A DNA stretch of 64,000 nt, taken from contig LUCM01008725.1 in assembly GCA_008360955.1 (NCBI GenBank), positions 1 through 64,000 of the forward strand. The letters run 5' to 3'. A program made the position numbers and the translations under genes. This stretch comes from Fasciolopsis buskii. Lineage: Eukaryota; Platyhelminthes; Trematoda; Plagiorchiida; Fasciolidae. Below, one piece after another: positions 12,546-23,959 of this stretch (position 1 is the stretch's first letter; every line of letters starts with the position of its first letter). The notes below the pieces were generated by a model. That model did no database searches, had not been told where the DNA came from, and worked only from the letters and a program-made list of their open reading frames with translations.

Positions 12546-13270
12546 GGTGTCATTCTGCTCCTCTCTTTGGGCACTTGATTAACCTCGCCCAAAAACCGCT
12601 TCATGTGATTGATGGTAACTTTGAGTGCACACTTGCTTCATTTTAAAGCACATCATGGCAGACTGATTCTTTTCACAAGGACACCAGCAAAATGATCTTC
12701 AAGATGGTGGAAAGGTGCTGTATTAGCGGGAATGAGCAAATAGTTGTCAGGACCTACAGAAAAAGATAGTCTGATTTTCCGAGAGGGCGAATAAACCCGG
12801 GGGTTGTTTGAATGAAATCAGCAGTGGGCAAAGTTATTCACGGTAACCAAAGTGTCGGCTCATTGCAAACAGTCCCGAAAACAGTGTATTACCGATTATT
12901 GAATATTCCCAAAGCACAAGACTTGGTACAGTTTCTCCAATGCACTGCACAACTGATTCGGATATGATGGAGTCAGGTAAACATAAAACAACTTAACGAC
13001 GCGATTGTATGGAGTCTAGTATAATATGATTTACAAGGCGATTACAGCAGAGGCAAAGTGGAAACGGCAGCGGTTTTCCCAGATAACATACAAATACAAT
13101 TCTACAGCGTGGGCTCCAATTAGGTGAATACTACATGTATGAATGATATCTACTGAGATCAGTGGTAAGAAAAGCTGTGCTGTAGTAAAAGTCCAGTGGC
13201 ATAAACTCATATTTCAAAATTCGCATGTAAACAGAGATTCGTTATCGCTTTACAGTAGAGGAGATATGAA

Positions 13271-13288
13271 CCCCCCCTCCCCCCCCCC
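13271..13288. repeat. Poly-C tract
   Basis: Seven C, two bases, then nine C. A low-complexity run. Confidence 0.9.
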
Positions 13289-13364
13289 GAAAGACACACT
13301 AGAACATTCCTACTTGAGGATTGCATTAAATGAAGAGAGTACATGCACCAAAGCGTGAGCGGGC

Positions 13365-13560
13365 GTCTATCTTGAAACGGTGGTGGAACCTTGTCGATTA
13401 TTAGGTGTTCCACAATCTCGTGGATGTTAAATAGAATTAGCATGTCTAAGTTCTGAAACGGAAGGATCATTCCAAACCCTGTTACTTCGCCTAAGCTACA
13501 TTGTAACCTCGGGGTACAGTGCCTACTTCCCCGTCTTGTTTTACGTGAATTTTGAAAGAA
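13365..13560 (-). repeat. Right copy of the diverged inverted repeat pair
   Basis: Reverse-complement partner of 12356-12545, about 820 bases away. The region between carries no transposase that I recognise, so this could be a fold-back or MITE-like element or simply two opposite insertions of one repeat. Confidence 0.55.
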
Positions 13561-13596
13561 AAATAGACGTATTTAACATGAACATCTTCATCTTGT

Positions 13597-14658
13597 TAAA
13601 AACCACTTGTTGTATCATGTCCTGAAGTGTTGGTGCTGCGGTGACAGTTGGGGAATGATAAATCATTCTTTGACTGCTTGTGGATTATTGGTTTATAGCT
13701 AAGAATATCGTTTTGACTCATAAGAAACAAAGATCAGCAGCACATTGGGAAGCTGAGTGACCGCTAAGTAAGTGAGCCAGGTAAACGGGTTTGGGAACCG
13801 CGAAGTGGTATACGGATGTACATACTTTATATATATATTTATTTATATATTATTATATATATATATTCAACCGAAGCAACCGACGCATCCGTCTGATACA
13901 GTTTTTCCCAATGAACGTCGATCACCGGATGCATCCGATCAACAAGTACACGGATGGAACTTCATTCAGATTAGGGATTTCAGCGCATGCGTTGTACAGT
14001 CTACCATAACATCATGGGACAAAATAGTCAAGTCAAACTCGCACTTCAGTCTCTAAACGTGATTCCGATGTTGGACTTCCGTCTACTGTAGTGTTCATTT
14101 CCAGACCGGCTTGACCACGTGCATAAAGTTTGATCAGGATGACCTTGATCCAACAAATACACATGATCACTCGACGAATAGGCAGTTCTTCATGCAGGCA
14201 CACTTAAATGAGTGTGATGGAGTTTTAGTCTGTGCTATGACATGATATGGTCAGTGTATGTGAGAGGACGATGCGACCGGTCGTGTGTGCCAGACCGTTC
14301 CAATCTTTTCCTAATCATGACCAGAACTAACAGTTTTTGGTTCGTATAGCACAATTTTCGGACCCAAACATTATTTGTTTTCATGTGACTGATCACGGAA
14401 TATTTACTTTCGGCTGTTTGTTGTACTGTATCGATGTGGCTATTTCATTCCTATTTTTCATCGGTTTAACTGTGCCTTGAATTCAGCTTTCCCTGATTGT
14501 CATAAGATGATTAGGTGATATTTTTCCATTGACTCGGTGGTCAACATTAGTTTTGGTACACTTGATTTTTGTCGTTTTACTATTCGGATTCATGGGATTG
14601 GGGACTTATATTCAGAATTCGAGCTGTGGATTTGGTTGTTTTTTCTCATTATTTTCAC
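13597..14658. repeat. 1062-bp direct duplication, copy 1
   Basis: Every stretch I compared is identical to 14660-15721, including the AT microsatellite at 13827-13866 and the two overlapping ORFs near 13772-14056. No gene is recognised inside. The copy ends directly at an ambiguous base (N, 14659). Confidence 0.95.
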
Positions 14659-14659
14659 N
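14659..14659. other. Single N: assembly join
   Basis: The only ambiguous base in the window, placed exactly between two identical 1062-bp copies. This is what a scaffolder leaves when overlapping contig ends are not merged. Confidence 0.9.
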
Positions 14660-15721
14660 TAAAAACCACTTGTTGTATCATGTCCTGAAGTGTTGGTGCT
14701 GCGGTGACAGTTGGGGAATGATAAATCATTCTTTGACTGCTTGTGGATTATTGGTTTATAGCTAAGAATATCGTTTTGACTCATAAGAAACAAAGATCAG
14801 CAGCACATTGGGAAGCTGAGTGACCGCTAAGTAAGTGAGCCAGGTAAACGGGTTTGGGAACCGCGAAGTGGTATACGGATGTACATACTTTATATATATA
14901 TTTATTTATATATTATTATATATATATATTCAACCGAAGCAACCGACGCATCCGTCTGATACAGTTTTTCCCAATGAACGTCGATCACCGGATGCATCCG
15001 ATCAACAAGTACACGGATGGAACTTCATTCAGATTAGGGATTTCAGCGCATGCGTTGTACAGTCTACCATAACATCATGGGACAAAATAGTCAAGTCAAA
15101 CTCGCACTTCAGTCTCTAAACGTGATTCCGATGTTGGACTTCCGTCTACTGTAGTGTTCATTTCCAGACCGGCTTGACCACGTGCATAAAGTTTGATCAG
15201 GATGACCTTGATCCAACAAATACACATGATCACTCGACGAATAGGCAGTTCTTCATGCAGGCACACTTAAATGAGTGTGATGGAGTTTTAGTCTGTGCTA
15301 TGACATGATATGGTCAGTGTATGTGAGAGGACGATGCGACCGGTCGTGTGTGCCAGACCGTTCCAATCTTTTCCTAATCATGACCAGAACTAACAGTTTT
15401 TGGTTCGTATAGCACAATTTTCGGACCCAAACATTATTTGTTTTCATGTGACTGATCACGGAATATTTACTTTCGGCTGTTTGTTGTACTGTATCGATGT
15501 GGCTATTTCATTCCTATTTTTCATCGGTTTAACTGTGCCTTGAATTCAGCTTTCCCTGATTGTCATAAGATGATTAGGTGATATTTTTCCATTGACTCGG
15601 TGGTCAACATTAGTTTTGGTACACTTGATTTTTGTCGTTTTACTATTCGGATTCATGGGATTGGGGACTTATATTCAGAATTCGAGCTGTGGATTTGGTT
15701 GTTTTTTCTCATTATTTTCAC
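14660..15721. repeat. 1062-bp direct duplication, copy 2
   Basis: Second copy of 13597-14658 at a constant offset of 1063 with no indel that I can find. It begins TAAAAACCACTTG and ends CATTATTTTCAC. The downstream sequence at 15722 is unique. Confidence 0.95.
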
Positions 15722-18105
15722 GCAATTCAGCGAGTTCGATATAGAGTGAATTTGTGTAGAAGTCGACAATTTTCGTTAAGATTCCCGCTTTGTCGAGTAA
15801 GCGTGCTTCCTTCACTCGTGTTCGACCCAAGAATCATTCCTTTTAATCACATTTGTCAGCTTCCACTAGCTGTGTAGTTTTCTTGAACTATTCTTGTAAT
15901 CTTCGAGCCTGCGTAAAGTTTGTTTGTTCACATGCTGGTTCTAGGTCATTTTTGTTCCGCCTTCGTCAGAGGTCATGAAGATTTCTGTGGTCCATTATCG
16001 AATCCCCCTTTTGACTGTGACACCTAGTTATAATTACCGTTTGGACAGAATTTACCCGCTGATCTTGACCATTGTCGTCATAACCATTTGTCATCCACAC
16101 CTGCCCTCTTACTGTCCAGGCAGGTTATATCGTCATCTGAACATAGTTTACACTGTTCCGCGTTTTTATCTTCATCCTGTAATCTGGGCTCCTCCTGCCG
16201 CTATTTGTACGTGCCTTCATTTATCGTACTCATTTATTCTGTAACCTATCACTCGCTACCCCATCTGATTGTCGGGTCCCTTGATCATTCTAGTTGGCTT
16301 CGCGATTAACCATGATTGTTCATGTGTCTACTCCCTCTTACACTTCTCATCCGAAAGATTCTAAACGCTCTGCTTCTCCCTCTCTTCTAATTGATCCGTT
16401 TTGATCGGATGTCTACCTGCCTGTTGAAGCTTAATGTGACTTGTCTCGAGGCCGTCGGTGTCATTCGATTGACCCCTGATTGAGTACTGCTTGCTGCTAT
16501 GGCCCCATTCGTCTACCATTCAAAGGCATACTACTGTACTTAATTCGATTCATTTTCTTGATATTACATATTGATTGTCCACATTTTGTTCTCTGGTTGG
16601 GATGCGAAGTGCATGGTCAGCGAGTTACTCAGTAACTGGACGGAGTTCCATGACAGAAGTGTTTATATGGTTCATTGAGGGACGGATTGTTTCAGCTCTC
16701 CTAAGTGAGTTATGGTGGACGGAGTATCGTTCAAGCTGTTTAGCATGTGGAGTACCATTCAAAGCTTGACACATTAGTTAGAATTTCTTATGCAGTTAAC
16801 CAATGGAGTTCCAGGGGTCAATGAAATTACCCGATTAGATTGATTTAGATGTAGAACGTAGATTGTATATCGAAGTGGCAAATTACTTGTCGAATCAGTT
16901 AAACATTGTCTCTAATGTTGTAATAGACAGTTTGTTCAGGCAACTTTGCTCCATCCACGGCCGGAGGCTAGAACTGACTTCCAAAGCCAGTTATTTCCAT
17001 AATGTTTAAATTCCCTGTCTACTCAATCTTTAACTTCTGGCATCACTGAAGCGCCAAAATTTGTCATTTTCAGGAAGACGGTCAGGATCAACAATCGATC
17101 GCTAGGTGGGGTTTTCCAGGTGGTGAGAGGAAACGAACGCGGGAACTACGAGTTGAAATGTCTTACTATTGACCGCTTGACCTTCAGCCGTCATTCGTTT
17201 TTCTTCCTGATTATCCCTTTCGGAAACTTTTGTGTATCCCTGCTTTCATGGTTTTGAAACACTTGCTTGTACACTTTGTACCACACAATGCGATATATGA
17301 GATAGAGCGTTTCACTTACACCGGATTTATCGAGCTTTGTTTTCTCTAAAAGGTAGCAGTGTGATGAGCTTTCAGATCACAGAGATTCGACAAGAAGCCT
17401 CTGGCGTTCACCAACATAAGGGAGAGATAAGAAATATACATTGGAAAGCAATATTCAAGATTCATTCGGAGGAGGAGCGTTGAAGGTTGTAAATCACCAT
17501 TGGCGGTTTATAATCAACAGGTAGGAGAGGAACCTAAAGGTTTGGGCTTTTTTTGAACGCCTGGATAGCGAACGAAGTGTTCTGTATTTTGAATTTAGCG
17601 CAGAGTAAGAAACGACTTTAGGAATTAGGCTAGAAGAGTAGTAGTTGAGCAGCCTTTTTGTAAAACTAGTGTAGACACAAAAAACCCGTTAGTAATAAGG
17701 GACCATTCATTGTTCACTCGTGCCAAAACAAGAGAACGCTTTCTCTGTGGTACTGGGTTAAGAGCAAAGTACTGCTTTTTAAACAGGTAGGATTATGTGA
17801 AGATTGTGAGGTAACTGAACATGTATTCAACGTATGAAGTGCAAGGTATTAGGATTGTTTCCAAGTGCAGACGATAGAAAAGATAGGTATCAAACATTCA
17901 CAAACACTGTGGGAGTACGCACTTGTCCGAAAGGGGCTTAACAGAAGAGGCCATAACGAGCTCAGATATCGGTCATTTTAAGTGTTGTTATTCAAGTCTT
18001 TCTTCAATCTGGTGGCCAATTCTGAGTATCTGACACCGGTGTGACTTGAGCACATAAATGGGTGTAGCTGACGTGCTTGAACCGCTGTGGCGAGTTTACG
18101 TGCAA
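15722..18105. other. No recognised gene; pyrimidine-rich stretch
   Basis: About 15780-16560 is rich in C and T on the plus strand and yields several overlapping short ORFs with no family resemblance. No long terminal repeat pair or splice-bounded exon could be supported. 16570-18100 holds nothing recognised. Confidence 0.4.
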
Positions 18106-18420
18106 GTCACGTGATGCAGTCCGGCACACCTTCACACTGGTCTGCGCAGACATGCAATCAATGAGAATCGTAACGACAGAAGAACATGAAATTCAAATAT
18201 TCCGAAAAGGTGATTGGACGAGATAGATTCTGCCAATCGGAAAATTTCCAACCTCGTATACGAACCCATGAGCTGTAAATATAACTCGAACTTGTTTCCG
18301 TTCTGTTGTGGTCTTCTGATTGACTCGATTCATGTACCGTGGGTAGAAATCTTATCAGAACTTACCGGGAACTCGTTATCGTGACTAAACGAATTCCATA
18401 TACTAACTACAAGTCAGATA
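18106..18420 (-). repeat. Diverged member of the 324-bp repeat family
   Basis: Resembles 36598-36921 in the same orientation: GTCACGTGATGCAGTC near its start, TTGTGGTCTTCTGATTGACT in the middle, and AACTTACCGGG..CGTTATCGTGAC..TTCCATATACTAAC at the end. Much more diverged than the 36598/40373 pair. Confidence 0.5.
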
Positions 18421-18619
18421 GTACAACCGCCCATGTTCTGACAGGTGAGTTTAAAGGCTACTCCGAAAGTTGTCTGCAGATTTCATGCAGGGTTCATTAA
18501 TTATCCGCCAAGGTAACCATTCTTTTAAGACAAAAACTACAACAAAATTCGAGAACAGTTGTGCGTAGTACCACATCCGTTCAGCAAAGATGCATGAGTA
18601 CAAAGTAACAGTAGTGTCA

Positions 18620-18705
18620 GTTTTATTGTGACTATTATTATTGTTATTGGTATTAGTGTTAATAGTTGTAACAGTCTTTGTTGCCATTGTTGTTGTTTTG
18701 TAAGT
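18620..18705. repeat. ATT/GTT-type microsatellite
   Basis: Irregular triplet runs (TTATTATTGTTATTGG and TTGTTGTTGTTTTG) explain the Asn- and Thr-rich minus-strand ORF here, which is not a gene. Confidence 0.7.
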
Positions 18706-19551
18706 GACTAACATTCGTTGGTCAAAGTGAACTACACGAATTTATGCGAAAATCACTACATTTTCGAAGTGTTTTGCACTGGACATGCCTGGATAACATA
18801 GGCATGCCTGCATCGTGTGATCCAGTCAGGATAATCATACACGTAAACGAACGCTAACGCAAGCAGGCGCACACGTCATTTGGATTACGACCCATCACAC
18901 GCGGATCTGTGCTGGCAATGAATCCTAACGCACTGCACTAAGGTCAGTTACATGCTACCTCCTCATTGTTTTACGAAATTCGCGAAGAGGGGGCCTACGT
19001 GTTTACTTTACTGCTTGAGGACACGTGAACTGCTTACCATGGTCACCTCGCCAGTGATTCATTGACTTTCCAGCCTGTTGACTCAGGCCATTTACGGGCC
19101 TACACATTTGGTTGTTTAGGTTGGAAGTAAGCGAACTACTCACGGATGCTAGGCTACCAACACTTGCGTAGACAGTACCTACGGCTGTCTCGTTGACGAG
19201 ACTCAGTGCAATAATGAAATAAGTTCTTAAGGGGTTTTCCAATTCAAAAAGAGCATTTTTCGATGCACTGGTTGGCCGTTTCAGACTTTCAACTTTCATA
19301 CCATACGCGCTGATTATTTCACGACAAGCCGGATAAAGAAAAGGGTGTAGCGAAGTCTCATCATACCGGTTATTAAACCTTCACAGCTAGATTTCCATTG
19401 TGACCTATCCTGCCAGGACTGAGGCCGTCCAGCCAAGCTCATTTTGCAAACCTGTCCATTCAGAAGCGATTCTTCTAACTCGATTGGAATGGAAAGCCTT
19501 TTCAAATTATTCCCGTTTTGGAATCGGCACATTATTTCCCTGAGTTCACAG

Positions 19552-19768
19552 GACATTTTCAACCTGAGGACGAGGAATTTTTAGGGCCTACCTCGATAAC
19601 CGTCCACAAGACAAGCTTCAGAAAAAAATTAGCCATATCAATCTTATGTTGGCTGGACGAAGATGCCTTGTGTGAATTGTCAGAACCAGTCCTGAGTGAG
19701 TGTGTTCAACTCTTGTCAAACTTCGAACAGCCTACAAAAGAGAACTTTGACTCGTGCAAGCAGTACGG
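19552..19768 (+). CDS. Candidate internal exon, product unknown
   Basis: An open stretch bounded by a plausible acceptor (CCCTGAGTTCACAG ending at 19551) and a good donor (CAGTACGG followed by GTGAGC). The translation has a protein-like composition, for example KLAISILCWLDEDALCELSE and CVQLLSNFEQPTKENFD, with no low-complexity bias. It would leave the exon in phase 2. I do not recognise a domain. The opposite strand also has an open frame (19314-19562), so the strand is not certain. It does not chain in phase with the next candidate at 19986, so either another exon lies between or one of the two is spurious. Confidence 0.3.
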
Positions 19769-19985
19769 GTGAGCCCCTCGAGAATCAAACAAGGGTAGAA
19801 TGAGAAAACTGTAACACTCGACAACTCGTTTCTGAATGGCAGTTAGGGCTTATGAACACTGGAACTGAGAGTATATATATATATTTTTTTTTGGAGGTGC
19901 GGTTTCGGCACTCATGCAGCAATCCAACTAGTTAAGCCAGACCTAATTTGCTATTGCATTTAACTGTACTGGTTCATTTTTTAGT

Positions 19986-20163
19986 TGCCCGGGATGAAAA
20001 TGACTTATGAATACGAATCTGTTCTTACTGGAAACATGTCCCATGATAAGCTTCTGGTGACGTTTTCTGATGCCAAAATGGACAGACAGGTCAACATGGT
20101 GAAAGTATACAAAAGGAGCCAGATGCCTTTTGCCGAACCAATGCCCAGCTCGACGGAATATTG
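19986..20163 (+). CDS. Candidate terminal exon, product unknown
   Basis: Follows a pyrimidine-rich acceptor (GGTTCATTTTTTAG). The frame opens with LPGMKMTYEYESVLTGN, continues LLVTFSDAKMDRQ and ends PMPSSTEY before TGA. Only about 58 codons, so chance is possible. If real, it is either a last exon or has an internal donor near 20098 (ATG followed by GTGAAA). No family recognised. Confidence 0.25.
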
Positions 20164-20169
20164 AACGTG

Positions 20170-23100
20170 GGATTTTTAACTAATCCTCAGATTGCCTGAG
20201 CAGGCTGTGCTAAATGAATAAGGAAACCAGAGAGCACATTTTGCTAGAAAACAGGCCTAGAATTTAATCTAAGACCAACATACGCTTGATATGTTATATG
20301 TAAACTTACCTTCTGTCGAAATAAATCCAGTGAGAGTTCAGTAATTAAGCCACCCTTCTGACTGTTTACCAGCGGACCTGATCCTCTCGTGAGTGGCAAA
20401 TCAATCCATAAATTGTAAAATGAAGTACGAAAACCGAAGTTAAAGTGCCTCAGACCAGGTGCATAATAAGGTTTGTGTTTAATTTGCTCCACAGTCTAAA
20501 AATGTCAGAACAAATCTTAGAGGATAGGTACGAAATCCACGAGAGCATCCCCAGTGTCATTCTGTCATGATCGTGATGTGTAATTTGGCCTGGTTTTACT
20601 GTTGCCGCCAGTGGATGTGGCCACATGCTATTCTTCCCAGGGACTGTCTGTACTTCGGCAGCGGTAGTCTATGGCGATATTCATCGATTATTAGGGAGGG
20701 TTTTTCGTCACTTGTTAGCATTTACCTATCGCAGCCTCTGACCATCGATTTTCGATATCAAACGGATTTAGGAGCTCCCGTATAGGACAGAATAAACCCG
20801 AGTTCTGATAACTTATGCAACAATGACCAGTTCAAGTAGCTTGGCTTCCCAGTCCCACCATTACCGTTATCTAAGTGCTCAGCCAATAAAGCTGTGCCTA
20901 TTCCATCCTAGGACATCAAAAAAACTGGTACACGTATGATTCCATTAGGTGCCTCAAAGCATACTTTGCAAGGCAGTCAAACTGATTTTGTGGTACCACA
21001 GGAAAACACGTCGCATTTACTCGGGAAACCCCTGGTAGTTGACTGTGACGGCTTACTTAGAAAGCTGACGCGTTTTCAGTCAAAGCTAGATACCACATCT
21101 CCTCACTTCTTGAGGATATGAAAACGGGTCGATCCGATTGCCTGGATTTGAAGTTTATTTTTAAAAGGTAATCGTCAATTTTTATTTTTCAGAATACTCC
21201 AGTAGCATGCGGGTTCATCCAATCGTTTTTTACCTAAACGAGAAAATGGTGCAATTTCACTTTTGCAGCGGGTTATCAAATTATGGCGTTCTTGCTAGCG
21301 CGAAAGCTTTAGTAAATGGGTGATAAATAAATATACGTGGGTAGCGATGGTTACTCGAACAGCACAACGCAATTCAGATCCTTTACACCAGTACCAGACC
21401 TGCAGACCCATCCACATCACGGGATTCTTATTGTATATGTTACTGATCTAGCCGGCATGTTATCAAACAGGCGTTGTCGAGAGATGTCTTTTTGGCGTGA
21501 AAGCGAAACTTGGTCGTTTTCATCAAGAGAAGGGAATCTTCCTTTTTGCATCCTAGTATCTTAGTTCCTCTAAAGATGACTGAAGCGGTACAAACTGACA
21601 AATTCGATGAGGTTGTTCACTAAGTCTCAGCCAGTTAATGGAATCGTATATTCTGAACAACAGACAAAAATGTTGATCCTCATACAAACTCTTTTTTGAT
21701 TAGTTGATCACACAGTTCTTCCCATCGACTTTTTGCAGCACAACGACTAACCTCTAGTGTTTGTGCTAGCTATGCTGGTCTGACATTCTCACCACAACCT
21801 GGAACAAACTGCATCAGAAAGACTAATAATCCGTGGTCGGTTATCATTTGTAACCTCACCCTCGCTCGAGCCTTAATCAGACATTACTGGTCACTTAAAT
21901 AACAATCCGAACAACCAAACAATCAACTGGTAGTTTTGTTTTTCTAAGGCTCACACAACGTTAGGCTTATGCGTGAAACTTGGCAGGCATAACTTCAAAT
22001 GGAAACATTTATAACCCGGGTGATACAATTGTTCTTAGCTTTTATTTTATCAATCATAATAACCAGTTTGCACCGGAGTAGGCAAATCCTTGTAGCGAAG
22101 AGACATTTTCCATTGCTGACAGCGGCGATGAAACAACCCATTTCACCATTCAATCGTATTTAACCGTCCAATGAATTTGTCGAGGATAATTTGATGCGGG
22201 GCAAGGGAATCTCGTCTGCAAGGATGAGCATCACGGAACAAACTTCCTTGGATCAGGTGATGTCCAAATTAAGGAGTTTCACTCTTCATTATCTGCTGCA
22301 GCGATTGGTCCCCTCTATCGGGAATTATGCCAGAAAGATTTGGTAGAATGGCTCCAAGTGCGAGGTCAAATAGGTGACTAAAGATGAAATACTGATCTAG
22401 ATCGGATTCTGAATAAATGACTGGGAAATCTTGGAGAAATGGAAGAACGCTGAAACCTTATCGGTAGTGCTTGGATGGCCTTTATGGGAGAGGATAAATG
22501 TTGCCGTCCGGGATTCCAACCCTGCCACCGCTAGTCATTTTCCGCTCAGTTGTAGGTAATTAGCAAATGTGCTGTTCTTGAATTGCTTTCTAGTATTACG
22601 TGCTGAATAAAAGGAAGAGGAACGAACAAAAGCAACCCAAACTTTCGTCCATTTGTTTGTTCACTTGTCTTTGGACTCAGGAGGAACATGTAAACTGTCA
22701 AATGTCCTGAACAAAACGCTGGCCTCTTTTCTTACGCCATTTCAGAGTAATTTAGAAGCTAAAGCTTTCAGCTGCAAAATTTTTATTTGGATTTGGAACA
22801 ATGTCTTCTGAGTGAACCACAGCATTTCGTTCCTACACTGACTGTTCAATGATTCCTACGCAGTTAGGACAAACATGACCCACGGATGAGCACTCTGCAG
22901 GTACTCTTCGCGCCACTGTTGAGGAAATGAAGTTAGTTATCTTCAGGCGAATTTGGGAACGCACTAATCGGTTAAAAATTGAAGATAATAGGTAACATAG
23001 TCTTCTAACAAACGGTCGTTAGAAGATGTTTTGGGAATATTTTACGAGGCCACATTTTTCGATACCTGAAATATCTGATTGAATAAACTGCATATTTTTC

Positions 23101-23390
23101 GCGGTAATTCGGCTCCAAAATAAAATTTTTCACTAATATTTGGTGTCCTAGTTTAGCATAGAATCGCCCATTATCTGACATGAATTCAGATGATTCCCAC
23201 TAAAGGGAAGTCTATGAGAGTCTAATAAATTTATCGCAGGGTGCTTAAGGGAATTCTCGTTTATGTTGGGTTGATGCGAAAGTTCGCTAAGATTCCGTAG
23301 GAATAGTAGGCGCCATATGTATGGCTACTAGGCGAGAAGGGAAACCATATGTAGTCGAAAATATTGCGTAACACCTAATAACCGTTCCGA
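20170..23390. other. No recognised gene
   Basis: Several 60-80 codon ORFs on both strands, none with flanking splice signals and family resemblance together. Nothing I can name. Confidence 0.4.
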
Positions 23391-23393
23391 CGT

Positions 23394-23953
23394 TTGCTCT
23401 CCACTCGGTCAGTTCTGCCTCCAGATCGGTATCGCTCACTAACTCAAGCAAGAAAAACAAGTCGAACCTGCACAGAATCTCATTCCCTCAAATCAAATCA
23501 TCGCATATTTACAGGCTACTTCGCTTGGATATTTGTGACTTGGCTTTCATTACTTCATCGGTTGTCTGGGTCACGCTCTAATTGGCCCATCTCGTTTGAT
23601 GCAACTCATCTGGTCTAGTTCATGTTGTTCTGTTGTCGAATCCAAACCGTTCATGTTCTACGGTTGGCGCAAATCACAATATGACCTTATTAGTTTGCAT
23701 ACCCACACCCCTGACTTCCAATCACGCCACTGTGCCGGCTGGCAGCTAGGGGCCAATGAGATACCGTCTTGCCGTCTGTGCTCGCTGGGATTGCCTCCAC
23801 GTTTGTGTACCGATTGCGATTTGTCTAGCACGGTCCATCGTCATGCTATCGCGGGTAGCCGATGAGACAGGTGCATCAGGCTCAGGCGCAATGTCGATTA
23901 AACTGCAATCCCCTCATAAGAGTAGTGGCACTGACCGCGACCGAGTACAATAA
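23394..23953 (+). repeat. Probable interspersed repeat with clustered ORFs
   Basis: A less AT-rich block with three overlapping plus-strand ORFs, one reading PSCRLCSLGLPPRLCTDCD and another KLQSPHKSSGTDRDRVQ. The cluster and composition resemble repeat-derived peptides of trematode genomes rather than a gene. This is a recollection-based impression; only one copy lies in the window. Confidence 0.3.
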
Positions 23954-23959
23954 AGCACT

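Noticed and set aside
13772..15119. Repeated 94- and 72-codon ORFs suggesting a duplicated gene
   Set aside because: They run through an AT microsatellite, lack any domain, and are duplicated only because the whole 1062-bp block is.
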